This document shows, one piece after another, positions 1-11,385 of a stretch of DNA of 64,000 bases. The notes under the pieces are model-generated. The model did no database searches and was not told where the DNA came from. It saw only the letters and a list, made by a program, of their open reading frames with translations. Numbering within the stretch: the first letter of the stretch is position 1; the number at the start of each line of letters is the position of its first letter. Origin of the DNA: Pogonophryne albipinna (lineage: Eukaryota > Chordata > Actinopteri > Perciformes > Artedidraconidae); the NCBI GenBank assembly GCA_028583405.1, contig CM053261.1, positions 12,270,459 through 12,334,458 on the forward strand. The letters are read 5' to 3'. The position numbers and the translations under genes were made by a program.

Positions 1-926
1 GTAATCAAACAGCTTTAATTGGTTGGGGCTAACAACTTCTAAGGAAATTATTTGAAAAAGATTATACTTTATTGACTAAGAAAAACTTGTGGGCTAATAA
101 TGTATGATGATCTCCAGTGAAAACAACAGCTATTTGTTCAATGTTAAAGGTGTTTAAAGTCCTCATTTGTCTCTAAATGGTAAACAGTCACAATAAAACT
201 GTGTTCTTTGAAACAAGTCAGTTCCCTATTTTATGAAAGGCTTCTCTCCTATGCTGGACTGGATTTCATATTCACTTCCCTTCCTGCAAAAAGAAAACAG
301 AGCCCTGAATGCTTATTAGGGGGGGGGGTTTCACAGTGAGCTATGTGCAACTGAAACAGTCACTGGTGACTATCAACAGAGCTGAGACAAATGTAAACCT
401 GGAGTTTGCAGGACATCATCTCATGCTCCTAATGACCATATAAAGCTAGACTTGTCTTGCCTGATCTCAGACACAGCAGAAGTGGCCAAAATGCATTCAC
501 ACACATACACAATCGCTTGTATGGCCCTCTCATAAGTGGTCACACACACACTGAGAGTTTAATTGCTTTCCTGTGGAGAAAAATCCCCCTTCTCCTGACT
601 GTTATGGGGGTTTGTCCGCACAGGAAACATTAACCTCTTCCTGCATTAGCCGGTCACTCTTACAATCTGCTCTCTGACTCTCTTTGCCTCAGCGGGCCTG
701 CTGTTAGTTATCACTGTCAGAGGCTGAGGTTGAAGATAAGGCCAGACTGTCACTGAGAGGCTTCTCCTGCAGAAATCAAGGAGAGAGATATTAAAAGGAG
801 AAACACATGTTGCAGTTAATGACATTCCAGTGTTTGTTTGTGATGTTTTTCATTGTCATTATGTCTATGCCATGCACATCTTGTTAGCCTCACAGGAGAG
901 TAGAGGAGAGGGTCCCTGCCCCCACA
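1..926. other. non-coding upstream flank of tmem119
   Basis: I see no convincing exon, RNA gene or transposon terminus here. A G homopolymer of about ten bases lies near 320. The region is upstream of the putative tmem119 promoter and may hold its regulatory sequence, but I cannot point to specific sites. Confidence 0.5.
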
Positions 927-1206
927 GCACTTTATAAACTCCTACCTAACGAGAACAATCTGTGTGAAGGCCGCAGAGCTCAGACACTCACTGGGAGGCT
1001 GAAGGGGGAGGAGAACAGTGGAGAGGCACTATCCAGACAAACCTCCAGCCTGAAATCTGAAACTACAGAAGTGGCGTGGCTCGCCGAGCATTTGCAACTC
1101 TTTGCCGTGCTGTCTGTCCCTCACAGTTTATTTTTTCCACACCGGTTTCACACATCATCCCTCAGAGGGGATTCCAACAGAGAGACTTCTCCTGCCACAG
1201 TGGGTG
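927..1206 (+). promoter_or_regulatory. tmem119: putative tmem119 core promoter and 5' non-coding exon
   Basis: A TATA-like TTTATAAA lies at 931-938. A leader-like stretch follows and ends at a strong donor, GTGAGTAA at about 1207. The next matching acceptor, TTATTTACAG, ends at 2556, 16 bases before the tmem119 start codon. A non-coding first exon spliced to a single coding exon fits what is known of TMEM119 in other vertebrates. The transcription start, expected around 955-970, is inferred. Confidence 0.4.
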
Positions 1207-2572
1207 GTGAGTAAAATGTTTCAACATTTGATAACGTTTTTTTTGGAGAGACATTGGAGGTTTCTTGGAATTGGGAATTTAAAGTGGCTGATGTGACAGC
1301 ATCATGATGCATTCAGGGCAGCATCAACCCTCAGGAAGTATTATGAATGGCTATTAAAAGTCAAGAGACAATATTTTGTACGACATTCAAGTCAGAATCT
1401 AGGTCAGAGTTTCTTTTAGCAAGGGACTATTTCTTCCATGTGTATGCCTTATGTCTGTATGTGTCTGACTACTCAGACATGTGTGGCCATGTATATTTGG
1501 TTGGGTTAAGTTTGTGATTAATGCTGAAAATAAAATACATCCCACTCCCCTTTTTCTGGATGAGACAGAGCCTCATGTAGCCCAGCTTGCACACATCTGG
1601 AGCAGCATGAGGATAACAGTGTTGGAGCTGCAGCCAAGACTGTGCAGAGAGCTGGTTGGGATCCAACTAAAACATTACAGCAGGGTTTAAAGGGTCAGGT
1701 CACCCAAATTGAAAGACAGAAACACCTTAACACTCGTACCCCTTTCAGGATATCCATGCAGATAGTTTTTGGTTTTATTTGGCATCGTTTTAATGTATTT
1801 TCTAATATGCTAGCCATTACCACAACGGTTAAATGGGGAAATATGCTCTTACTTAATATTTGTAACTCTGTACACTGGGTTTCTGCTACTGTACAGCATG
1901 TTTGCTCAGTACACTCGTTGTTTCTAATAGTTCAGGGCTGAGATGGAATAAAGCCAATTTATTTACATTTTTGATGAAGAAGTAACAAGGTACAATCAGG
2001 TGAAATTGCATAAAAGGTGGCCACCGTAGGATATGCTGCAGAGATATGTACAGTATAGAATATTGGTTAGAGGCAGTATTTATGGATGTATTACCAAATG
2101 GGTCAATGCTTTTTATCATAATTGTGTGATTATGTATTAATGTACATTTAAGTTACAGAGCTTAGTATGTGTTTGGCCAACACCAGAAGGCCTTTGCAAC
2201 TTTTGTGAAAGAAAAGAACATGAACTAATCCAATATAACTATTTAGACAAATACAACTGATAATAAAAACGATTTAAATGTGGTGTCACTTGCAAATTGA
2301 GCATAGATATGTGACTCCTGGCAACTTTCTTTAGTGGAGGGAATATTCTTCCAGCCAGATGTTAAGAAAGGTCTTTGAGGATTCAGGAAATACCTTTAGA
2401 ACAGGATGCAGCATTTTATTTTAAATGGATTACCAGGCATTTATGTTTCATAAAAACAGATGTTCAGCTCTGTGAATCACATGTAAAGTCAATACATGAG
2501 GTATGAAAAGTATCTTCACATATGGCACTGACATGTCCGTTCACTGTTATTTACAGATCCTGAGGGGAAACC

Positions 2573-3430
2573 ATGCTCCCGATGGCCCTTCATCTATTCG
2601 GTCTCTGCGTGGTGTTTTGCATCAGCAGCAGCTTGGCCAACCCATTAACTTTTAACAGTCCTCTAGAAGGAAGTACAGATGAGGAAGAAATCAGTATCTT
2701 AACTTCCTCTCTGCCCACTGACAACCTTTCCTCTGAGTATCAAACCACTGGCCACCTTTCCTCTGAGTACCAGACCACACCTGTTGGCCCCGTCCATGTG
2801 GAAACTGACTTTCTGACTCAAGCGGTGGACTTTCTGCTGCAGAACATGCTCCTTATACTTGTCGGAGGCTCCTTCATCCTTCTTGTCCTCCTCATTATTT
2901 GTGGAGCAATCATAATGAGCCGCAAGCGCAAAGTCAATGCCTACTACCCGTCCGCCTTCCCCTCAAAAATGTACGTGGACCACATGGACAAAACCGGAGG
3001 AGCGAAGATATTTGATGAAGTGCCAGAAAAACCCGTACCTGAGCAGGAAAGTGAGCCAGTGGACTCTCACAAGCAGCTCCAGGCGGACATCATGATGGCT
3101 GCCAAGAGGCTGCGTACACCAAATAAAGGTGTCGATGCTGCAGAGGGAGGAGAACCCAGTGATAAAGTAGCAGACCAGAGGCCTGAGGACAGCTCTCAGG
3201 CAGATGGCAGTATCCTGGAGGAGCTGCTTCCAACTCTCCCCGAGGAGAAGGAGCTGTGTGAGCTTTCTGACAGTGAAGCAGCTGCAGGAGGAGGCCCTGA
3301 GACTAATCCTCCAGAAGAAGAGGGTCCACAGGAGCCTTTGACTGGCAGGAGTCTCCGGCCGTCCTCTATGATTATCCACAATGACTCGGCTTCACTTCAG
3401 CTGATCGCAGGAGAGAAAACTGCCTTCTGA
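2573..3430 (+). CDS. tmem119: transmembrane protein 119
   Basis: Single-exon 285-aa type I membrane protein. Residues 1-22 form a signal peptide. The ectodomain is Ser/Thr-rich and contains a short internal duplication, LSSEYQTT at residues 52-59 and 62-69. A transmembrane helix spans about 92-115, followed by the basic stop-transfer SRKRK. The family signature comes next: NAYYPSAFPSKMYVDHMDKTGG (written here as NAYYPSAFP, then KMYVDHMDKTGG) at about 122-143, and then KQLQADIMMAAKRL. These match vertebrate TMEM119, a membrane protein linked to osteoblast differentiation and used as a microglial marker in mammals. The acidic tail is poorly conserved in the family. The start was chosen because it follows the acceptor at 2556 and opens a signal peptide; a second Met at codon 4 is possible. 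The gene converges on iscu, as its orthologue lies near ISCU in mammals. Teleosts have two tmem119 paralogues and I cannot tell which this is. Confidence 0.9.
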   Translation: MLPMALHLFGLCVVFCISSSLANPLTFNSPLEGSTDEEEISILTSSLPTDNLSSEYQTTGHLSSEYQTTPVGPVHVETDFLTQAVDFLLQNMLLILVGGSFILLVLLIICGAIIMSRKRKVNAYYPSAFPSKMYVDHMDKTGGAKIFDEVPEKPVPEQESEPVDSHKQLQADIMMAAKRLRTPNKGVDAAEGGEPSDKVADQRPEDSSQADGSILEELLPTLPEEKELCELSDSEAAAGGGPETNPPEEEGPQEPLTGRSLRPSSMIIHNDSASLQLIAGEKTAF

Positions 3431-4237
3431 ATATTCTGAAAACTGACATTAAAGCTTTGACTCCAGGAATGACAATCACTCAACTTAAAACACATTTCAA
3501 TCACAGCCATTTTTGCATGTTAATATTAAGTGCAGGGAAGGTGCACACTGAAGGCTGTTGCTTTGCTCAGATAGGAAAATTATTTCCTGCAATATTCCAA
3601 ACATGACTCACAAAACTACATTAAAATCTGGTTCAGAACGTCTCGCTAAGCACGTGTATAATAACTTCAACAATGTACGTCCTAAATATTATGTACTTCT
3701 GCAAAAGTATTGACAGATCAGTACATACATGTTTAAAATGAGACCGGTAAAGAAAACCACTTCCCAAAAAGAGGTTTTGGTTTCAAGATACTTTTATTGC
3801 AGACTGTCAAGGAAGGATTACTAAACAACTATAAATAACACTTAAAACAAATGGACCCTTTCATTGTTTCAAGCCACTTTACTTTATTGCATATCAAAAG
3901 GTCAGTGCTTAGGGTGCATATAGGATACAGCTCTTAGCTTTCATCATTATCTCCATCACACCCCAAACACAATCCCAAAAATAAGGCTCACTTTTGTATC
4001 AACAGCCGTGTTTACATTGTGCGTTTACATGACAGATTATACGATACAGTATGCAGGGTTAGAGGAGCACGGAAGCCTGTTGTTATACTGCTACGAGGGT
4101 TGACGATGGTGTGCATCAACATATTAGGTGTGCCTCATCAATACTGCAGGGAATTGAGGATGTTGGACTACTGCTACTTCTCCTCTTGGCAGCAGATAGC
4201 AACCAGTGGTCACCCAGCTCACTGTGAGGCGCTGCGT

Positions 4238-6493
4238 TTAAACGCTGGCCCTCACTGCCTCCTGCTGGTCGTCCTGTTGTTTGCGGCGATAGTCAGCCAG
4301 GGCAGCCTTGATGGCATCCTCTGCAAGCACTGAGGAGAAAGACATATTAGATATACATACATGTGTGGAATAGTTTGGAAAGGAAGAATATAATGAGAAA
4401 TTCTCTCAACTTACTGGAGCAGTGAAGTTTCACTGGTGGAAGACAGAGCTCTTTGGCAATGTCAGTGTTCTTAATTGTCAAAGCTTCATCCACCTTAAAA
4501 GAAAAGCACATAGATAAAGTAACCAACACTTGAACAAAAGAGGATAAAAAGAAATACAGGATACAATCTCCAGAGGCAGACAAGTGTCCTTAATGTGTTC
4601 ACTCACAGATTTCCCCTTCACCCACTCAGTGGCCAAAGAGCTGGAAGCGATAGCAGAGCCGCAGCCAAACGTTTTGAACCTGGCATCCACAATCTTCCCA
4701 TGGTCATCCACCTCAATCTGTCCAAAAGAGAATTTAATCAAATGCCAAAGGAAGAAAGTACTCCATTGTATAAGTAAATGATAATGATCCTGTTCTTAAA
4801 CATACAAGCAACAATTCCCTTTTTATACCAGTGACTTACCATAATGGTTCCTGCTACTGTTCAACTAAATTACATTCTGTGTTGTTTCTAAAAAATAACT
4901 AGGGAAATGCTTTATAGCAATGCATAAATAAATAATATAAGACTTAGTACCATCATCTTGGTAAAGACGAATGTAATCTCTCTGTGCACAGTGGGTCGTT
5001 CCTCCAAGTACTTTTAAATGTGTGAATATAAATCAGTCTTAATGGCTGTGTGTATAAATAAAGGGTGTAATCCATCCATGCTTAGTGACAAACTTACCTG
5101 GAGCTTCATAACATCTCCACAGGCTGGAGCGCCAACCAAACCAGTCCCTACATTCTTGGAGTTTTTGTCCAGTGTGCCCACATTTCTTGGGTTCTCATAA
5201 TGATCCACCACCTACAGAAAGAAACGAGAGTAATGTCAAATTCAGTTTTTAGCAAGTTCACAATAAAATACATATTTGACATAACAATTGTTGGAAAATG
5301 GAGCAACTTTTACAAAATCTAATTTCCCCTGGGGATACATACATTATTTCTGATTCTGTTTGATGACATTATTCCACAATACTGTTATAAATGTATAACA
5401 GATGTAATGAGCATCTCTGTTATACAACTGCAAGTTTTTACCATTATGTAAGAGACATTGGAATAAACAGATTAGGACCAGATTTCAATGTCAACTAAAT
5501 AAACTGCTGCATCCTGCCCTCCTCCTCCCCCTAATTCTGCTGAGTCACTCTGACTTACAACATAAAGTGTATGAGATTGTATCACAAAATAACCTTTAAA
5601 AAAGCCTTACATTTGCACCCTTTATCATAGTACGTTTGTGTTTGTCCTTAAAATGTAGTTACACAAATGTATGACCTTTCAAAAAAAAAAAATGTGTTCA
5701 ACTATTTTTGTTTAGAATGGCTTATTTAAAACAAATTAGTTTATGATCTTTTAAGGATATTTTTTGTTTACATCTTTAAATGCTAGAAGATGCAGAACCA
5801 TTATGCTAAATGTAAAGCTAAGTACGTCACAGCAAATAAAAGCACGTGAAACAAAAAGGTATAGGCCTTAGCCGTTTTAAACATTTAGAGAGATGCAGTT
5901 TACCAATATTATATTATAAATCGATTATATCACTCTCTCCATGTTGCATCAGAGGATCACATTGCACAATGAAACCCAAACTGAACATGTGGATTAACTC
6001 GACATGTTTATGATGCTGCATTGCATCAAGAACAACACACATTTTCCTAAGGAAGGCGATGTAACAGAAGATTTGCTGGTTTCTAGCACTCTGAATAAAG
6101 CTCATTAATCAGATGTAATGCAAGTATTAAAGTTTTGGCAGTGGCCAGCTGATAAAATTAGTGACGTCCTGATTTACTGACAAGATAGCATGAAACCATG
6201 TTGTTAACATAACGCTGTCGGTGGTTAACCAGCTGTTTCTAATTGTATGAGCAATGTAACCCCGTTTCTCATGATACTCCATGTAAGACGCTACTACTCC
6301 AAGCTAGTGGTAATAGTGAGTAAACATTAGCCAAACAGCAGCTAGCATAAAGTGAACTCTCCCCATGGTGAGGCTAGAATAAGTGTTTTACCTTCTTGTG
6401 GTAGCAGCACTGGGTGATGAACTCCGGAGCTGAGAGCCTCCTTGTGAGAAGAGCCAGAGGACTGAGACATGTTTTAACAACGGTACCCGCCAT
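4238..6493 (-). CDS. iscu: mitochondrial iron-sulfur cluster assembly scaffold ISCU
   Basis: Five coding exons on the minus strand: 6493-6392, 5211-5098, 4717-4607, 4493-4415 and 4329-4238. All have GT/AG borders, and together they give 165 aa (human 167). Residues 1-34 form an Arg/Ser-rich mitochondrial presequence with few acidic residues. The mature scaffold begins at [12 protein letters not shown]. The three cluster-ligand cysteines are present: GAPACGD (exon 2), FGCGSA (exon 3) and LHCS (exon 4). The LPPVK motif, recognised by the HSPA9/HSC20 chaperone system, is in exon 4. The protein builds [2Fe-2S] clusters in the matrix with NFS1-ISD11, frataxin and ferredoxin. The exon 4/5 junction splits the Met codon after the third cysteine. 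Minus-strand AATAAA signals near 3790 and 3890 suggest a 3' UTR of about 350-450 nt. The gene looks intact. Confidence 0.96.
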
Positions 6494-6594
6494 GTTGTCA
6501 ATTTAGACGAATGTCGCAGTTTGGTAGAGGGCAGCTAGAAGCCTCTTGTACAACCTGTGTGCCCACGTCACTGCTCGGGGAGGGGCTTAAGTAG

Positions 6595-6615
6595 TCGCGT
6601 CTGCGCATGCCCGGT
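6595..6615. promoter_or_regulatory. iscu: NRF1-like site in the iscu promoter
   Basis: TGCGCATGC at 6602-6610, about 110 bases upstream of the iscu start codon, closely matches the palindromic NRF1 consensus. CACGTCAC at about 6563-6570 is a nearby CRE/E-box-like motif. NRF1 drives many nuclear genes for mitochondrial proteins, which fits an Fe-S scaffold gene. Occupancy is inferred. Confidence 0.45.
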
Positions 6616-6619
6616 TTAT

Positions 6620-8090
6620 GTAAACAAACCATGAAACAAACACTTTTTTGTAAACATAGGTTATGAATGATAAGAGCAACGTATACGTAACATTTATGAA
6701 AGAAGGAGCATTCCTCATAATTTATTTTTGGACAACATTTTTACAGTGACTGTTAACATTTTACAATAAATCAATTGAATTTGTTGATGATGATGATCCA
6801 TTATGTTTATTAGTTTTGGACTTGAAGGAAAGATAATTATGTTCTGTGCATCCCATCCTTATGTTCAAAATAAAATGTTGTTATAAATCTTTAACATAAT
6901 CAACATGGATTTTTATTGTAAATGTAAAGATTATGGAAAATGTTACATAAATAATATATTAACATTGTCAAACTTAAAAAAGAATGCTGGACATTCATTT
7001 TCAAATTAGTATTTGGTACATTGTTGTTTCACTTATTTCACCACCACTAAAAAGCATTATGAAACAATTTCCTGGGAATGGGTATAATTGGCTGTTTTAA
7101 TGAAAATAGAACACCATGGTTTTCACTGTCGATTGTTTGTTTTGTGTGTGTTACTACGGAGAGGGTAAGGGCCACATGAGAAAAAAAATGTTGGGATGTG
7201 ACAAAAATATGAATATGAATTATGGGTAACGGTAGAGAACCAACTTCAGTGAGAGAATTAGCTATAGCTGAGATCCTGACTGATCACCGGTCACCTGCCT
7301 AGTTATTGAGGCCCTGCACACAATCACACCTGAGCGAATATGCCGGTGGTTGGGAAAGACATTTCACCCTACCTTTTTAGCTCTAACTATTGCAAATTAA
7401 TTTGCTAGTAACAGTAGTTTAGAGGTCAGAACAAAGGAAGATATTTGCTAATTAATGTAAATCATTTTACATCATTACCACCAAATTGTCAATATATATC
7501 CTTTTGTACATTCTGAAGGGGATTAAAACAGCAAGATAATGTTTGTAATTTAATCTAGTAAATTATGAATCACAAAGATCGTGTTGAAACCACACTGTAT
7601 ACATAAAAAATGTAAGTACCCGTTCTAGCTCCTTGACTTTAGCCAAACAATTTAAAAGGACAAAATCAACATAATGTACTGAGACCAATCTTTTTTCGAG
7701 GGTCCTCTTCTTCTTTTAAATTAAACCTACAGACGTGATATATTAATAATACAGTAATAGTATTGTCAACCTAAAAACCTAAGCCCCACATGACAGTCAA
7801 CTTTATATTTTGTATTATCTAAAGCATTTATTACACTCATTTCCCCCCCTTTCATATTCACAGGGTAGATTGTGTTGGAAATTCCCACTGAATCACCTTC
7901 TGGTAAGAAATGAACAACTCCTATTAACCAAAGTTGTGTTATTTAATAAAGAGTTAAAGCATCCTATATACAGGAAAAAAACACAGGAAAGTGAAGGTCT
8001 CAGCCAATCAAATTCTACGTTTAAGACTATAAAAGTTATAGTGACCTATATATAATTTAAGGAGACTTATGATACATTTCCACTATATAG
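6620..8090. other. AT-rich intergenic region
   Basis: I find no splice-supported exon, RNA gene or clear transposon end. Short open frames here, for example around 7810-8055, lack any recognisable protein character. Confidence 0.5.
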
Positions 8091-8096
8091 CTCAAT

Positions 8097-8758
8097 TTAG
8101 ACAGTGTGGTTCCCAGAGAGCTGTAGAGACTGTGGAGAAACCTCAGGGTGATGGACTTCTGTGTCTGTTGGTTTGGCCGGAGAGGAATGAGATAGAAATG
8201 TATTTTCCTGCGAGGAGGAGGACAGCACCAGGTCTGATGAAGGAGGACCTGCAGATGGGCAGTTGCTGTAGCCCATCTGCTTCAAGGTTCGACGTGTTGT
8301 GCGCTCAGAGATGGTCTTCTGCATACCTTGGTTGAAACGGTTGGTTAATTGAGTTACTGTTGTCTTTCTATCATCTTTAACCAGCCTGTCCATTCTCCTC
8401 TGACCCCTGGCATCAACAAGGCGTTTTCGCCCAGCGAACTGCCGCTCGCTGGATATTTTCCCTTTTCCGGACCATTCTCTGTAAACCCTAGAGATTGTTG
8501 TGCGTGCAAATCCCAGCTGATCAGCAGTTTCTGAGACACTCAGACCAGCCCGCCTGGCACCAACAACCATGCCACGTTCAAAGTCACTTAAATCACCTTT
8601 CTTCCCCATCCTGATGCGCTGCTTGAACTTCACCAGGCCGTCTTGACAATGTCTACATGCCTATATGCATTGCGTTGCTGCCATGTGATTGGCTGATTAG
8701 ATATTTGCATTAACGAACAGCTGAGCAGGTGTACCTAATAAAGTGACCAGTGAGTGTA
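8097..8758 (-). mobile_element. truncated Tc1/mariner element with transposase N-terminal relic
   Basis: The right end at about 8758 reads, on the minus strand, TACACTCACTGGTCACTTTA, a terminal repeat shared by a widespread fish Tc1 family. The open frame beginning at 8607 (MGKKGDLSDFERGMVVGARR) contains the paired-like N-terminal DNA-binding region: LSVSETADQLGFARTTISRV, then a WSGKGKISSERQF segment, then GRKRLVDARGQRRMDRLV. It is recognisable to about residue 110, ending near RTLKQMGYSN. The DDE catalytic domain and the left terminal repeat are missing. About 150 bp of unrelated sequence (8097-8255) continues the frame to a stop. A non-functional fossil. Confidence 0.85.
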
Positions 8759-8789
8759 TTTGCAACGTCACAAACAAATGATGGTCCTG

Positions 8790-9695
8790 TTAGACAAGAC
8801 AACTATTCAGTGTGCAGATATTTTTTTTCACAATACAAGTGTAGTTTCTTAGTGAATGTCCTGTATTGATCTTAAATCGGAGAACATCAGCTTTTGATTT
8901 TCTTTTTGGATGTTTTTCTTGACCCTCGGAGAAGAAGAAAATGGTGGTGCAGGAGTGTCTTTCAGGCAGGTCCTTCCCTAACAGAAATGACAAGAAACAT
9001 AAAACATATGACATTATAGCAGAGCAAGTGTGTTATTTCTAAAATATGTGTGTTTAGGGGCTGTAGATATAATCATTATTAACTTAATGTGGTTTTTTTA
9101 AATAATAATATTTAACTGTGACCAAAACTTAATGCAACTGCAGAATCACTTTTACCACGTTGTTTACAGACAATGTGCAGAGATAAATGTTAGCAATGCT
9201 CACTATGTGTTAAATAATATGCTTTCAAATGCGAAAGCTGACAAAAAAAGTAATGTTGCTTGTTAACATCTTAATTTAACCTTTTGCATAGAAAGAACAC
9301 TCAACTTCCCTGGTGTGTCAGTGACTAAGTATTTAGTAGTCGAGGATATCACATTTAAATTGACCCTAACAATGCACAAAGTTACCTAACTAACAAACTA
9401 ACTATCTAATTTGCGAGGATGAGATTATTTAACCAACCTCTCACAGACGCCTTGTGTTCTACAGGAATATCCCTCTATATTTTTTACACTTGTGCTACGA
9501 TTAGCATAGTTAGCACAGAGGTAGCTACCACTCGATGGAATTCAAAACAGAGGCTAAACATGAATTAACGTTAAGTGAATAAAAACACCAGTAACATATA
9601 AATAAATAAATAAATAGAGAACTAGAATTTCATTTACCGAAGAAACCGCATTCATGGACAGACCGTCCGACCGTTTGAATTACAGAGCAAGCCAT
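8790..9695 (-). CDS. unrecognised two-exon candidate gene
   Basis: On the minus strand, ATGGC at 9695 opens a short exon ending at donor G|GTAAAT (9638). An acceptor TCTGTTAG| (8978) opens a second exon running to TAA at 8790. Joined, they encode about 81 aa starting MACSVIQTVGRSVHECGFF, with a basic stretch EKHPKRKSK and a Cys-containing tail. A second ATG at 9655 in another frame would give about 48 aa ending RSIQDIH. I recognise neither product. The upstream 9750-9900 resembles a promoter region. The stop lies 32 bases from a Tc1 end, so the 3' end may have been altered. It could be a non-coding transcript or chance. Confidence 0.22.
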
Positions 9696-9719
9696 GAGAT
9701 TTAGTCCGATATTTGCATT

Positions 9720-10720
9720 TGCATTTTTTCATTTGCATATCCAAAAGACTGTAACACAACAAACACGGACGGGGTGAAGTTCTGTTTCTCCGATAAAGTG
9801 ATTAGGTTTAACCGCCTGTAGCAGCCATTAGCATGGAGCTGCTAGTAGAGAGGACAGGAAGCTAACAGTCAGCCACCTACTTTCCCTGCTGCATAATGTT
9901 AAGTGAGTCTCGCTGAAGTTGGTTCACTACAGGTAGCCTAAGCCTACTCATCATGTGCTAGACTTTCTCTTCCTGCATTTTGTTGTATTGGATGTCTTGA
10001 TAATCTTAAAGACTGATATGCTGTTATTAAATATACAATTATTATAATATTATTTGTATTTAATAATCTTAGATATTTTCTTATTGTATCATTCACTACA
10101 TAAATTCTGGTGGACAACATTAAATAGTTTATCTTCCCAAATCTGGTTTAATCAGATTACAAAAATGTTTCGTTTTTGAATGACCTCATTGAGACATTGG
10201 TAGCCCTAAACTTGGTACACTTTTCAGAGGAAAATGATTGTGTTACATTTTGAGAACTGGGGATTTTACTCAATTTGACTTTGATTGGAGTTTTTAATGA
10301 TGGATATTTTTGTATTATGTGGGATACTTTTCCTGATAGACTGTAAGGCTTTATCTTTCCTATTGTATTTTCTTGAACAGATGTATGAGTTACAAAATAC
10401 TGAAACAGGAAATCACCCATGTCCCACATTTTTGCAAACACTACACTTCTGGTAAAACGTAGTATCAGCACCGCTCTACTAAAGGGATGTGAGCTGTTGG
10501 TGTTGTTATTCCTTGTTTGTGGAGATCCCCTTTGTGAAATTACAACAGTTTAATTAAAGGTTGTAGTAAGACTTGAAAGCCCCAAATTAAAACAAAACCT
10601 TTATTTTGACCCCTGTGATTTACTAAACACACTTAAAAAGATGAAAATGTTCTCACCCTCAAAAGAACATTATGGGAGGGTAGATTCTGATATGTTCTAT
10701 GACATGTCAACATCGTCTCT
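9720..10720. other. intergenic region between the candidate gene and cmklr1
   Basis: 9750-9900 is relatively GC-rich and promoter-like. The rest is AT-rich with no exon or element termini that I can support. Confidence 0.4.
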
Positions 10721-10729
10721 TCTTTCGTC

Positions 10730-10815
10730 AGGGACGTTTCTCAGGAAACAGAAGTGAGAAGTGACATCTAGAAACAAGAGAAGTCATCGTCAATACTCGT
10801 TTGTCAGGACATAAG
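10730..10815 (+). other. cmklr1: probable 5' non-coding exon of cmklr1
   Basis: A leader-like segment ends at a strong donor, AAG|GTGAGT, at 10815/10816. It would splice to the acceptor ATATTTCAG ending at 11371, which lies 14 bases upstream of the receptor start codon. A non-coding exon followed by a single coding exon is usual for chemoattractant receptors. The 5' boundary is not defined. Confidence 0.45.
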
Positions 10816-11385
10816 GTGAGTACTTGAGAACATTTTATGTTAAATACTTCAATACATTTTCTTGATTTAAATTGTGAATTTTTCATACTTTTTATCTAAT
10901 GCTGCTTCATACTTTTACTTCACTACATTTTGGATGCAAATATTGTACTATTTACGGCATCCATAGTTACTATTAAAGTTCTACATTAAAAAAAGCATGG
11001 TTTGCTTATATGATATGATCAGCATTGTACCCCTAATCTACCAAGTTTTTAACAAACTATCTTAAATTGGCTTAACATTGACAACCTTTAACAATAAAGG
11101 TAATAAAAACAATAGTTTTTATTATGATATATGACTTGTATAATAAAACATGCATGAGTGTACTTTTAATTGTCGATACTTCCTCCTTATAAATCCTGTT
11201 GATAATTCTTATTCTTAAATAACATTTTGAATAGAGGAATTGTACTTATAATGTTGTATTTTAAGACTAAAGTATTTCTGAATTGACTCATGTAAAGGAT
11301 GTGTGTTCTTCTTCATACACTGTCTTTGTATTTATCTTTAATAATAAAAATCTCTTTGTTACATATTTCAGGCCAAGTTACCAGC

